Positions 12,706 to 23,487 of a stretch of 64,000 bases of DNA are shown here, one piece after another. Both the position numbers and the translations under genes were made by a program. Location of the stretch: NCBI RefSeq assembly GCF_051014445.1, contig NC_135137.1:32489501-32553500 (forward strand), given 5' to 3'. The stretch is from Colletes latitarsis. Taxonomy: Eukaryota > Arthropoda > Insecta > Hymenoptera > Colletidae. Numbering within the stretch: position 1 is the first letter of the stretch; each line of letters opens with the position of its first letter. A model generated the notes under the pieces. The model searched no databases. It worked only from the letters and a program-made list of their open reading frames with translations, and was not told the origin of the DNA.

Positions 12706-14099
12706 GAACGAGTCGCAAAGTGTTTCATTCTTGTCGAAAGCACCCATTAAAAGCATTCCGTCGTAAAAACGACGAAACAGAACCTGGAAACTGAAAATTT
12801 AAAAGCTCGACGCGGCTGAAATTTCTTATCAATTATTCATCGCTGTCCATTCTACCTGTTTGCAAACAGATTGAAAATTAACTGTAACAGATTGAAAGCA
12901 TAGGACAAATGTTTTTTTTCATTTTTAAGAAAACCGACCTTAAATCTGCTTTGAGCTCCATTTACAAGGTAACAAAAATCGTAAGAATTTCGTACGATTT
13001 AAACATAAGTAGCCCAGGGAAGCGTAGAAACGTCTGTCGAGCCAAGATTTATCAGCGCCACGCGTGTACGAGATTGATTTTCTCTTTGTAAAAAGCACAA
13101 CAGTTATTCCACAGTTTCAATTTATCTCAGCCCGTAGAATCGCTTCTCTTTCGATGGTACGATTCATTGTGGAACACTCAGCGCGTCATAAAACCACCGG
13201 CGAAACACTTTCGACGTCAATTTACCGGAAGCGGGCGTCGCGGATCGGAACGAATCGTAAAACAGCATTCGCGGGGCTTTTTAAAATAAATATTCCCTAA
13301 ATTGCCGATCGCGTCTATATTTATCGAACGACCGTCGTATCTTTAATAATAGCGTCGTCTTCCCGGCGTTGAATATTACGTCGTATCTATGAAGCGGCGT
13401 TCGTACACAAGACTTTTATGGGGGGGGGGGGGCACTAGACTCGACGAGCGGGGCCAGTGGTAATGGCACTCCCGAAGAGACGGGGGAAGGGGATTTCATT
13501 TGAATTTCTCGATTCGTTTGTAAATATATCGTCCTCGTCGGAAACGTTTCGTTGCGCAATGATTTCGCGAGCCAGGTGCAAACAAAGTAAGGTAAACGGG
13601 CTGAATATCAGATCTTAGACTTTCAAGATCTCATTAGGATTTTCAGCTTGGCGAGTCGCCCCGGAGAGGGTGAAAACTGGAGGAAAACCCCGGAGAGAAA
13701 AGGTGCGTTTCCACTGCGAAACACGACCGTGGAGGGCGAGGGAGAGGGGGGGATCGCGCGAGAAAAGGGAAACAGATGAAGAAAGGGTGAAATAAGTAAA
13801 AGATATGCTGGGGGAAAAAAATTGTAAACGCGAACCGTAAGCGAGCCAACGAGAAGGGGCGGGGAAACTGTTCCGTAAGAAAAAAGATTTTAAGTGGGAA
13901 CCGACGGAAACCGGGGCGAAGTGTGCCCCGGGAACGCCGCGGAATTTCCACGCGATAACTTCGCGGAGGCGTTCGCGTTCGGGGCAAGAGTGGAAGAACA
14001 TTTTCACGGCGATAATTTCTGCAATTTTCCGTTATCGTTTCCAAGGGGAGGGGCAAAAAATAAAGGAGAAAGTGAAAACGTTATCGAGTTCGATACCGT
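12706..14099. other. GC-rich island, no gene supported; 13-base G run at 13420-13432
   Basis: This island holds overlapping ORFs of 60-137 codons in both directions (for example 13615-14007 and 13643-14056, minus strand). They overlap each other in different frames, are low in complexity (arginine, serine, proline, phenylalanine), and show no domain, so they are not called. The purine-rich stretch at 13490-14060 is strongly G/A-skewed on the plus strand. A regulatory or untranslated role is possible but unproven. Confidence 0.4.
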
Positions 14100-14411
14100 A
14101 TCGGAGAACTCGAATGGAATTCGTGGCGCTTTGGAAAGTCCAATTAAAAAGATTCAATGAGTTACAATAAAATTTATATTTGAGGATGATTTACTTTAAA
14201 ATGAATTTTAAGAAGTATTTAAATGTAAATAATTTTGGAATTATTGAAAATTATTTATTTGATGTATAAAGTTACTCTTGGATCGATAATTTTAAGCAGA
14301 GCAAAGATAGAATTTTCTAAACAGAGCTTTCATTTTAAAATTCGACGCGGTTTAGTACGTATTATTGCTTTTAAATTGGAAAGGAAAGTGATGAATATAT
14401 TCTAAATACAA
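14100..14411 (+). repeat. 310-bp direct duplication, left copy
   Basis: It matches 15630-15945 with only a few substitutions over the first 280 bases and more divergence in the last 40. The pair flanks TIR element copy 2 almost to the base. The sequence itself is AT-rich and unrecognised. Confidence 0.9.
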
Positions 14412-14415
14412 ATAT

Positions 14416-15621
14416 AGGGTGTTCGGCCACCCATGGGAAAAATTTTAATGGGAGATTCTAGAGGCCAAAATAAGACGAAAATCAAGGATACTAATTTGTT
14501 GATTGAGGCTTCGTTAAAAAGTTATAGAAACTTTTCCACATAGTATATTTTCGGTAAAGAATTTTTTTCTCGAAAGTACGTAGGATTTTGGGGGTATATG
14601 CATTCACCAAAAGTGGTTGAAATTGACCCCCGCAATCGAAAATAATTTTTTCAGAATGATTTGAAACTTTTCAATTTTTAGACAGTTGTGGTCAGACATT
14701 ATATGTTCAGTAATGAATTTTTTTCTCGAAAATGCGTAGGATTTTGGGGGTGTGTGTAATGACCAAAAATGATTTTAATTGACTCTTGCAACCGAAAATA
14801 ATTTTTTTAGAACGATTAGAAAAATTTTTTTTCCGCCCAAAAATTTCACCACCTACTCGAATTTTTTTCTCGAAAGTACATAGGATTTCGGGGGTATGTG
14901 TATTCACCAAAACTGGTTGTATTTGACCCCAGAACCTAGAAATAATTTTTTTAGGATGATTCAAAATTTTTTTTTTTCGCCGAAAAATTTAGGCACCTAC
15001 CCCCTTGTCGATTTTTCTTAAAAAACCGTTTTTAATTTTTAGTAATTTTGTTTGACGCCCTATAGAAAAGTTATCTAATACTTTTTTGTAGGTACCCATG
15101 AGCTCTACTTCAGAAAAAAGTTTCATTGAAATATATTCACTGTTGTAGGAGTTATGGCTGTTTGAAAATTGGACCATTTTTATGGGGTTTTTCTCATTTT
15201 GCGAGGTCAAGGACCAACTTTTCGGATATTTTTGCGATTTGTACATATTCTCCACCAAAATACGCGTAGTTTGGTTTTTTAAACATTAAAATCGTCGAAT
15301 CCGTTCAGGAGTTATGACGTTTTAAAGATTTGCATGAAATTTCGGGGAACCATTTTTGGCCTCAAATTAAATTTTCGGTATGGAATTTTTTTCTCGAAAA
15401 TGCGTAGGATTTCGGGGGTATGTGTAATGACCAAAAGTGATTGTAATCGACTCTTGCAACCGAAAATAATTTTTTTAGAACGATTTGAAATTTTTTAATT
15501 TAATTTTTTAATAACTTTTTAGCGAAGTCTCAATCAACAAATTGATATTCTTGATTTTCGTCTTATTTTAGCCTCTAGAATCTCCCATTAAAATTTTTCC
15601 CAGGAGTGGCCGAACACCCTG
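14416..15621 (-). mobile_element. modular TIR element, copy 2 (complete, 1.2 kb)
   Basis: The ends are AGGGTGTTCGGCCACCC and, on the right, GGCCGAACACCCTG. Modules start near 14559, 14715 and 14859, the core covers roughly 14990-15380, and a last module starts near 15383. This is the longest copy, with three modules before the core where copy 1 has two. The core carries an 89-codon ORF on the minus strand (14989-15258) that is alike in sequence to those in copies 1, 4 and 5. No transposase was found. Confidence 0.88.
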
Positions 15622-15629
15622 TATAATAG

Positions 15630-15945
15630 TGTCGTAGAACTCGAATGGAATTTGTGGCGCTTTGGAAAGTCCAATTAAAAAGATACAATGAGTTACAATA
15701 AAATTTATATTTGAGGATGATTTACTTTAAAATAAATTTTAAGAAGTATTTAAATGTAAATAATTTTGGAATTATTGAAAATTATTTATTTGATGTATAA
15801 AGTTACTCTTGGATCGATAATTTTAAGCAGAGCAAAGATAGAATTTTTTAAACAGAGCTTTCATTTTAAAATTCGACGCGGTTTAGTACGTATTATTGCT
15901 TTTAACGGAACGAAAAGTGATGAATACATTTTAAGTACAAAACAA
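15630..15945 (+). repeat. 310-bp direct duplication, right copy
   Basis: This is the partner of 14100-14411. It begins about ten bases after TIR copy 2 ends. The 99-codon ORF at 15766-16065 straddles it and has no recognisable feature. Confidence 0.9.
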
Positions 15946-16519
15946 TGTTGGCAAAAGTATGGAAACAACTTCGGTCGTTCTAAACTTCCAAGCTTCTTAG
16001 TTTCCAGTTTCCGTTTGTACGCTTTCGCTCCCGACGACAAAAAACTTCATAATAGGTGTTTTTAATAAGAACGTAATATCAGCATTTTTTCATTCCAGTT
16101 ATGAAATATGCTTATTTTTCTTTTGGGAGGATTCGCGGATCTTAGGAATAATTTGAGAAATACTAACATGGACTGTGTAGCTTCTAAGTGATGGAATTTT
16201 TAAGGTTCGCCGGATCGATTTCCTTTCTTAAATTAATTTTAAACCCTCTGTTTAAAACCATTGTCTAAATATATGAACGTTGATATTTAGATGGAACTAA
16301 ATTTAAACAAAGTACCTGAGACATCTGACTGTTATAACTGAAGAAATCCTGTGCTGCAGTGTATGTAGTATAATCCTGAAGCTATTTCTCAATTTTATTT
16401 TCCTTCATAGTAAATTAAATGTTAATGTCTGCCCCTCTGATCGAGTTGTCTTTACTTTGACTAGCAAGAGATGTAGATTAAATATATATTAACAATTCTA
16501 AAATTAGTTTGAAAAGAAA
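15946..16519. other. AT-rich unique sequence, nothing recognised
   Basis: No repeat or coding feature was identified between the duplication and the mariner fragment. Confidence 0.45.
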
Positions 16520-16539
16520 TTGACGTATATGAAGGCACG

Positions 16540-16832
16540 GACGGTCGTTGGATTTCCGATTGTTTTTCCGGTGACAGAAGAAGGTGGATCTGTCAGGAAG
16601 GTGGATAATAAAGATTTGATAATCATAATTGAAGCAAATCCATGGCAGCCTGTCAGGGAACTTGCGAGACAATTTGGTACGAGTGCTTCGACAGTTTCCA
16701 GATATTTCAGTGAAATTGATAAAGCAAAAGATACGAAATAGGAATTCATTATGTGTCCAACGAGAGCCAACAGAATTTATAGTTCGAAATTAGTGTTCAC
16801 TCGAGACATTTGACACTCTCGAAATTAAACTA
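16540..16832 (+). pseudogene. mariner-type transposase fragment (N-terminal helix-turn-helix), decayed
   Basis: In the frame of a 73-codon ORF (16520-16741) the product reads VDNKDLIIIIEANPWQPVRE, followed by LARQFGTSASTVSRYF. This matches the second helix-turn-helix of mariner transposases, which bind the transposon ends. Just upstream, in another frame, is RWISDCFSGD, like the mariner block preceding the GRP linker. Downstream, in a third frame, YVSNESQQNL-stop-FEISVHSR resembles the segment that follows the DNA-binding domain. At least two frameshifts and one stop break it, and no DDE catalytic domain was found after it. It is a non-functional relic of a transposon gene. Confidence 0.72.
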
Positions 16833-16849
16833 TGTGACACAGTTCTTAG

Positions 16850-17400
16850 CATGTTTATGAATATTTGATTTTCGTTGTTACGAATCATATCGTCGAAGGA
16901 TTCATTTCGTTGTTCCTGAGCTGTCAGAAGGAATACATTCTGTTATTAATTTGTGAGAAATTCAAGGAAATTTTTCCTTCGCAACTTTCCCTGAACATAA
17001 ATATTTTTCGAGGGTCCACTCGCGTGGAAAGTGTCAGCAAAATCAGCGCGTTACAACTGGCTGGTGTTCCTTGCGAAACTAACAAGCGGCAAACTCGAAG
17101 GTCTATACGCGGTTCTAGGAAATGGAGATGGATAGATACTATTCGATAACGATGCCGTTTCTATACTAACTTCGCTACGTGCGGTTATCGCAGTTACCCG
17201 TCCCGTGTTTCATCCTTTGGATTAGAGTTCATGGACGAAACATCAATTGTGTATCGCGAAACAAAATTAATAGGGGAACAATATCGTCGAACGTTGCATT
17301 TAAACCGAATATTCGATCGCGTAACAATGTCGAAAATTACCATAAGGTGGTTGCACTTGACATTTAGTAATGCCAACACTAAATAATACTATATATTATA
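16850..17400. other. unique sequence, nothing recognised
   Basis: ORFs of 61-94 codons in this interval show no transposase motifs (no DE or D blocks) and no other domain. Confidence 0.42.
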
Positions 17401-18053
17401 CAGGGTGTTCGGCCAACCCTGGGAAAAATTTTAATGAGGGATTCTAGAGGCCAAAATAAGACGAAAATCAAGAATATCAATTTCTTGACTGAGGCTTCGT
17501 TAAAAAGTTATTAACGTTCAAAATTCCGGCCTTACTGAATTTTTTTCTCAAAAATGCGCAAGATTTCGGGGGTATGTCTATTCACCAAAAATGATTGTAA
17601 TTGACCCCCGCAACCGAAAATAATTTTTCCAAAACGATTTGAAATTTTTTAATTTTGTCTAAAAATTTCAGTACCATTCTCGAATTTTTTTCTAGAAAGT
17701 GGGTAGGATCTCGAGGATATGTGTAATGACCAAAAATGATCGTAATCGACTCTTGCAACAGAAAATAATTTTTATAGAACGATTAGAAAAATTTTTTTTT
17801 CGCCCAAAAATTTCACCACCTATTCGAATTTTTTTCTCGAAAGTGGGTAGGATTTCGAGGTTATGTGTATTCACCAAAAACGATTGTAGTTGATCTCCGC
17901 AGCCAAATATAATTTTTCCAGAATGATTTCAAATTTTTTAATTTAATTTTTTAATAACTTTTTAACGAAGTCTCCATCAACAAATTTGTATTCTTGATTT
18001 TCCTCTTATTTTGGCCTCTAGAACCCCCCATTAAAATTTTTCCCAGGGGTGGC
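17401..18053 (+). mobile_element. modular TIR element, copy 3 (core absent, right tip lost)
   Basis: It starts CAGGGTGTTCGGCCAACCC. Three modules begin near 17537, 17681 and 17825 (spacing 144). The core seen in copies 1, 2, 4 and 5 is missing, so this copy is terminal repeats plus modules only. The right terminal repeat stops at GGGGTGGC and lacks the last dozen bases (CGAACACCCTG). The strand shown follows the module direction of copy 1. Confidence 0.85.
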
Positions 18054-19799
18054 TATTAATATAATAACATCTGTTTTATTATGAAGAAATTAGTCGAGCA
18101 AAATGATAGAACAAATTTTAAAATTCGTCTAATATAAATTCTGTTTCGTGTTAATGATTTTATCCAAATATTATTGAACAATAATAATCATTTCATTTCA
18201 ATTTTTTTATTATTTTGCGACTTTGGATTGCTTAATCACTTTCAAACGAAACCTCACAATGTTTCATTACGTGATAGTAAAAGCAAAAACAGTGATAGTA
18301 ATTAATACACGTAATACAGTGAACATTATAGAGCTCATTCAAATATGCAACTTTAATTACGGCTTCGATAACATAAAATAAAGACGGAAACATTTTCAAA
18401 CAGGCAAAAGTTGTACACAAACAGTTCCTCTAATGAATATAGCATTCATTAATCTCAACTTTCAATTTCGTATACAGGAATTTAAATTTCGTTTCTCAGT
18501 CGAATACAAATATATTTGTCAGTATTAAAGAATGAAAATGGATCGTTTATGTAACGCAATGTTTTAAACTGTAAGGATGAGAAGTTTCCTAACAGATAAA
18601 AATGGTATAACTAGCCTTGTTCCTAGTATATTGCGAATCCATATACATTATTCGAACCTGCTGGATACGGGTCCGCTTTATACATATTTCAAGGCAGTTA
18701 CTCGTTGCATTTTCACAAATTCAATTTCGGATACCCGTGGTACGTGCACACGAAAGGAACTTCTCGTATCGATTCAGCGACGCGATTCCGAGGCCTGCAC
18801 CGACGAAGCCCACGCATTATTTTCAAGAAACAACGTAACGAAAGGGATGGAACAAAAAGAGCACCGGACCGTTGTCGCCGCGTAACCGGATTCGTCATCT
18901 CGCATCCAGAAATCTCTGTTAAAGCCTCTTCTTTCCCGCGATTTCCCTTCGCGCGTTTCCACCCGGTTGTGTTTCATTACCAGCGATCAAAGTAAACCGT
19001 GGACAAAAACCGCGGAGAATGGAGCGACGTCGGCGAACAAAAGCAGGAAGAGGAGAATTTAACGCGTAGAAGAAACGGAAAAGCGAACTGCGACGTTGAA
19101 ACGGTTGTATAATATATATATATATATATATAAGGTGGTACCGAAATAGGTGGTTTCTACTCCGCGACTCTACTTTTCCTGGGGAATAGAAAAAAATAAA
19201 AGACAAACGCAGGTCTGAGAACTCGTTCCTTCTCGAGATGTAAAAACGTTTTGTTCGCGATAGAGTATATTAAGAATTTATTTTGCTCCCTTCGGTGGTA
19301 TTTGATATTGAAAATATATTGTGCAATTCGTTCGAGATCTGTTCTGAAAGAGGGAGCTGATAGTAAAAGGGATCTTACGTTGAGTGGAGTTGTTGAGGGA
19401 TCTGTATCTCTTGAGAGTAACATTTGGCCTCGTGTTTTTAGAGATAAATATCCAATTCTGGTTTATGTTGCACTACGTAAGTCAAAAACGAGCGAAATGT
19501 TTCGAGTGTAGGAGATTTTGTCCATCTTATCAGGGGTCAGACCTCTAAAAGAAAGCACAATTTAAGTAATAGTTCAAAGTTGTAATCCAAAATAGATAAG
19601 AAAATTGAGACGGATGTATTCAGGACGTTTCACAAATAGAATCAAATAATAGAATAGAAAACTTAATTTAAATGGGTTAGTGAAAATCAATTATAGAATC
19701 AAGCTCGCAGATGGCCATTTCGACACAAGCTGCAGTCCACTGAAACTGATGTGGAGTTAAATTTGTTCACTCAATATTACAGACATATTTTATAATTAA
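18054..19799. other. unique sequence; GC-richer 18720-19080; AT dinucleotide run near 19112-19132
   Basis: Overlapping ORFs of 61-102 codons at 18577-19511 in both directions share the same GC-richer DNA and show no domain. The microsatellite is about ten AT dinucleotides. No promoter or RNA gene can be supported. Confidence 0.42.
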
Positions 19800-21320
19800 T
19801 TATACATTTTTTAAATTCCACTATCTTTCTATCTACAACTCGTATTAAAGATAGTCAAACTTTAGACGCGCGCATTTTCGAAGCTACTAATCTTTTTTGC
19901 ATAACTGAGCCATGGTTAAAGCAAAGCTTCCTCTTTAAAATGGTTTTTGGTTTTTGTCGATTCGACTTTCCGTTTTAGAGATATCGTAATTTATATAAAG
20001 AGGTAATTTTTAAAATTCCACTATCCACGCTCTCTCCGTCTTGGAAAAGCCTATTAACGCGTATAAAAATAGTAAAAGTTCAGACGCGTGCAGTTTCGAA
20101 GCTGCTAGAGTTTTATCCATTATTGAGCCACTGTTAGAAGCGGCAAGGTCTCCCCTTTAAAATGGTTTTTGGTTTTTGTCGATCCGACTTCTCGTTTTAG
20201 AGATATCATAATTTATGTAAAAGAGTATTTTTAAAATTCCGCTGTCTCTCGCTTAGAAAAGGTCAGTAACGCGCATTGAAAATACTAAAACTTTAATTAC
20301 GTGCAGTTCCGAAATTATTAGCATTTTCTCCATTATCGAGCCATTGTTAGCGGCGGCAAAGCTTCCTCTTTGAAATGGTTTTTGGTTTTTGTCGATCCGA
20401 CTTTTCATTTTCGAGATATCGTAATTTATGTAAAAGGTAATTTTTTAAATTTCGCTCTCCGCCTTAGAAAAGGCTATCAACGCGCATTAAAAATACTAAA
20501 ACTTTAATTACATGCAGTTCCGAAACTACTAGTGTTTTCTCCATTATCGAGCCATTGTTAGCGGCGGCAAAGCTTCCTCTTTGAAATGGTTTTTGGTTTT
20601 TGTCGATCCGACTTCTCGTTTTAGAGATATCATAATTTATGTAAAAGAGTATTTTTAAAATTCCGCTGTCTCTCGCTTAGAAAAGGTCAGTAACGCGCAT
20701 TGAAAATACTAAAACTTTAATTACGTGCAGTTCCGAAATTATTAGCATTTTCTCCATTATCGAGCCATTGTTAGCGGCGGCAAAGCTTCCTCTTTGAAAT
20801 GGTTTTTGGTTTTTGTCGATCCGACTTTTCATTTTCGAGATATCGTAATTTATGTAAAAGGTAATTTTTTTAATTCGACTACGTTCTCGCTCGGCGCCTC
20901 AGAAAGGCCTATTAAAAATCATAAAACTTTAGACGCGTGCAGCTCCAAAACTATTAGTGTTTTATTAATTATCAAGGCATCGTTAGCAGCGGTAAAGCCT
21001 CCCCTTTAAAATGGTTTTTGGTTTTTGTCGATCCGACTTCCCGTTCTCGAGATATCGTAATTTATGTAAAAGGTAATTTTTTAAATTTCGCTCTCCGCCT
21101 TAGAAAAGGCTATCAACGCGCATTAAAAATACTAAAACTTTAATTACATGCAGTTCCGAAACTACTAGTGTTTTCTCCATTATCGAGCCATTGTTAGCGG
21201 CGGCAAAGCTTCCTCTTTGAAATGGTTTTTGGTTTTTGGCGATCCGACTTTCCGTTTTCTAGATATCGCAATTTATGTAAAAGGGTATTTTTCTTAATTT
21301 GACTATCTCTGTCTCCGTCT
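19800..21320 (+). repeat. 212-bp satellite, seven monomers, with higher-order repetition
   Basis: The 'ggtttttgg' block recurs at 19942, 20164, 20377, 20588, 20801, 21013 and 21224, with spacings of 211-222. Monomers at 20164 and 20588, and those at 20377 and 20801, are close to identical over long runs, giving a 424-bp dimer period. Other pairs match at about 640 bp. Each monomer contains 'gtcgatccgactt' and 'gagatat'. A single inverted monomer lies at 51900-52127. Confidence 0.93.
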
Positions 21321-21745
21321 AACGCGTCGGACCTCCTTCTCGCACGTTGACCCACTAAGCGAGTGACCGAGTCACGTAGTATTTACTACTGTCAATGCGC
21401 GCGTGCGGTCAACGACCTTGACAAGGCCGTAGTAAGAAAGTTCATTGATCTCGCGACCTAAACGAGCGCTTCGGTCTCATCCGATCGACTTGAAACTAAA
21501 ATCGCCATATCTCCGGAACCAATAAAGCTATCGACTTGCACAAACGCTCATTTTAAAGGGCTTTTCATCCTCTATCATATAGCTGTGCCGGCTATTATAA
21601 TTTATGCTGCCTTCTATGTTTATTTTGACATTTACTTTGATGCTATGTACCTAAAAAAGTTTCACTGTGCGACGAATATTGGATTCTAAATTGTTTATTC
21701 AATTGAAAATGAATTTAAATTTATATACGTGCTCGTAAACAGAAA
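21321..21745 (+). repeat. GC-rich tail of the satellite cassette, copy 1
   Basis: Directly after the last monomer comes a CpG-rich segment (with 'ggtcaacgaccttgacaagg') and then an AT-rich segment ('catatctccggaacc', 'gcttttcatcctctatcat', 'tgccttctatg'). Both recur on the opposite strand at 47808-48228 and 51749-51900 in reverse order, so satellite plus tail behave as one dispersed cassette. No coding ORF is present. Confidence 0.82.
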
Positions 21746-23309
21746 TTCGTTTCAAACTAGATTCTGCGACTATAATGCATCACCCAGCTAAATCGATAAT
21801 TTTAAAGAAGTTTGGGATAAATAATTACACAGTACTAAGGATAGATATTGAGTTTTGTTATACCTACAAGTGCTGCTCGATATCTACAAGTATCTCGACT
21901 GAAGTTAACGACCAAGTTTCCAAAGTTTCAGCCATAATTGAATTCTAGTTTGTACAAAAGAATATAGAACCCATAAATCCCATTGTTAAATACGTTTTAA
22001 CAATATCGTACATATATACAGTGGTCGACGATATTGTCAACCATTTGTTACAAAACTCTGACGACTTTACGGTCGATGCGATTTCGAAAACGGATAAAAA
22101 CAAAAAGGAACTGCGCGTCTCGTAGGGGACGAGTTTCCAGATCCATGTTTATAGGATCCTTTTTCATCCTTAGGAAGAATAGAATACGCTACCAAAGTGG
22201 GACCGCCTATTTCGGCGTCGTTCTGCAGAGAGATACGTAGAGGCACGAACGAAAGTGGAGGCGAAACAGAAACAGAAAGAGAGAGAGCAAGAGAGAGAGA
22301 TTTTATATTCGGAAGGAAATATAGTAGGTGGATAGAGAGTAGGATAGAAACAGGAAAAGGGAATTGCCATCCTGGAAGGAGTATAAATGCGAGGACGTGC
22401 TAGGTAGCGGATGGAATCCCAATGGCATTGGAACCGGAAACAGAAGTGGAGGAACGACGCGACGGTGGATTGGAGCGAGGTGGACCGAGGTTCGCGTGAC
22501 ATGTGGGATGATGGTTGGACACACGGGGGGAGGGAGGGGGGGGCAGAAGTAGTGGATTTCCTGGCCAGGAACTCCTGTTTGCTTACACCCAATCAACTCC
22601 AACCTTTCCCCATTTCTTCTCGTTTCGATGCTACATACACACCGGTACCTCCGCCCTCGATGCGTGTCCTTGTGGTTCTTGTGCACACACGCTCGGCGTA
22701 TTCTTAGATGGCCGGGGGTCCTCTCCTGCCAGAAGCTACCCCTTATATCTACCGTTCAGCCGGTAGACGTGCGCGCGTTATCTGAAGGGTCACGTACACG
22801 CACGTGAAGGAATACACGCTAGATCGTTAGACGGATACGCGGAAGTGATGATGGCCGTTGATGATAACACGTTCATGATAATAGGATGACGATTGTTCGA
22901 TATCGCTCTACAAAGTTAATCGCGTGCCGCTGGATTGAATGCTTCGCGTAGCCCCCGCAAATTGCACGAACGGTTCGTTACTCGAGTCTTGGACCGACGC
23001 AACGAATACGCGGTAAAAAACAGTTTATCAAAATCGAAATTTAGCATCGATTAATTTCCTAGGAGTAATCGATCAACGGGGTCGTTTGAAACTTCAGTCG
23101 TCGGAAATAAGTCGCGATTAGTGGAACCGATCTCTCGTGACAATCGATCGAAACAATCAGTTGTTACGAACGATCGACGATCGACAAGTGAATGTTTAAT
23201 CGTTCACGACTAAAGCTATCGTTAATTTAATTGTTCATTTAATTTATGGTTAATTTGAACGAAGAATGTAACATTTTCATTTTTGGTTAAAAAATGCTTA
23301 GAATATTCA
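21746..23309. other. unique sequence with GC-rich island 22040-23200, no gene recognised
   Basis: The island holds overlapping ORFs of up to 140 codons (22170-22592, minus) and 127 codons (22303-22686, minus), plus plus-strand ORFs of 62-98 codons. They conflict with each other and have no domain. Low-complexity GA repeats at 22277-22300 and G runs at 22525-22542 (6, 3 and 8 Gs) occur. This might be regulatory DNA, a promoter-proximal region, or an untranslated exon. The sequence alone does not decide. Confidence 0.4.
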
Positions 23310-23487
23310 TTAACACTAGATTTATGGAAGCTGTCAATTTGACGGACGTCAGATTCCATATTTAAAATTGCAGAACGCGTAAATATTATTTTTTAATAAC
23401 TTATGTAATTAAAAGAAAAATCGTATTTTAAGGTAATCGTCAACACGAAAGGTATCGATAAATCAATGCCTGTAAATCTAGTGTTCA
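23310..23487. mobile_element. TTAA-flanked miniature element, piggyBac-like, family B
   Basis: TTAA (23310-23313) precedes a 170-bp body that starts CACTAGATTTA and ends with its exact reverse complement TAAATCTAGTG, followed by TTCA where a TTAA would be expected. The inverted ends, the small size, the TTAA flank and the CACTAG-type tip fit a piggyBac-derived miniature element. No transposase lies inside. The right flank carries one apparent substitution. Confidence 0.7.

Noticed and set aside
13615..14160. ORFs of 88-137 codons on both strands as a gene
   Set aside because: They overlap each other in three frames in purine/pyrimidine-skewed GC-rich DNA, have low-complexity products, and show no domain or splice structure.
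14100..15945. 310-bp repeats as a normal target-site duplication
   Set aside because: Other copies of the same TIR family show only a TA duplication, so another mechanism is needed.
19112..19132. AT run as a TATA promoter
   Set aside because: It is a simple dinucleotide microsatellite with no start-site context or downstream gene.
22170..22766. Cluster of ORFs up to 140 codons
   Set aside because: Conflicting overlapping frames on both strands in a GC-rich island with no recognisable motif; long frames are expected where stop codons are rare.
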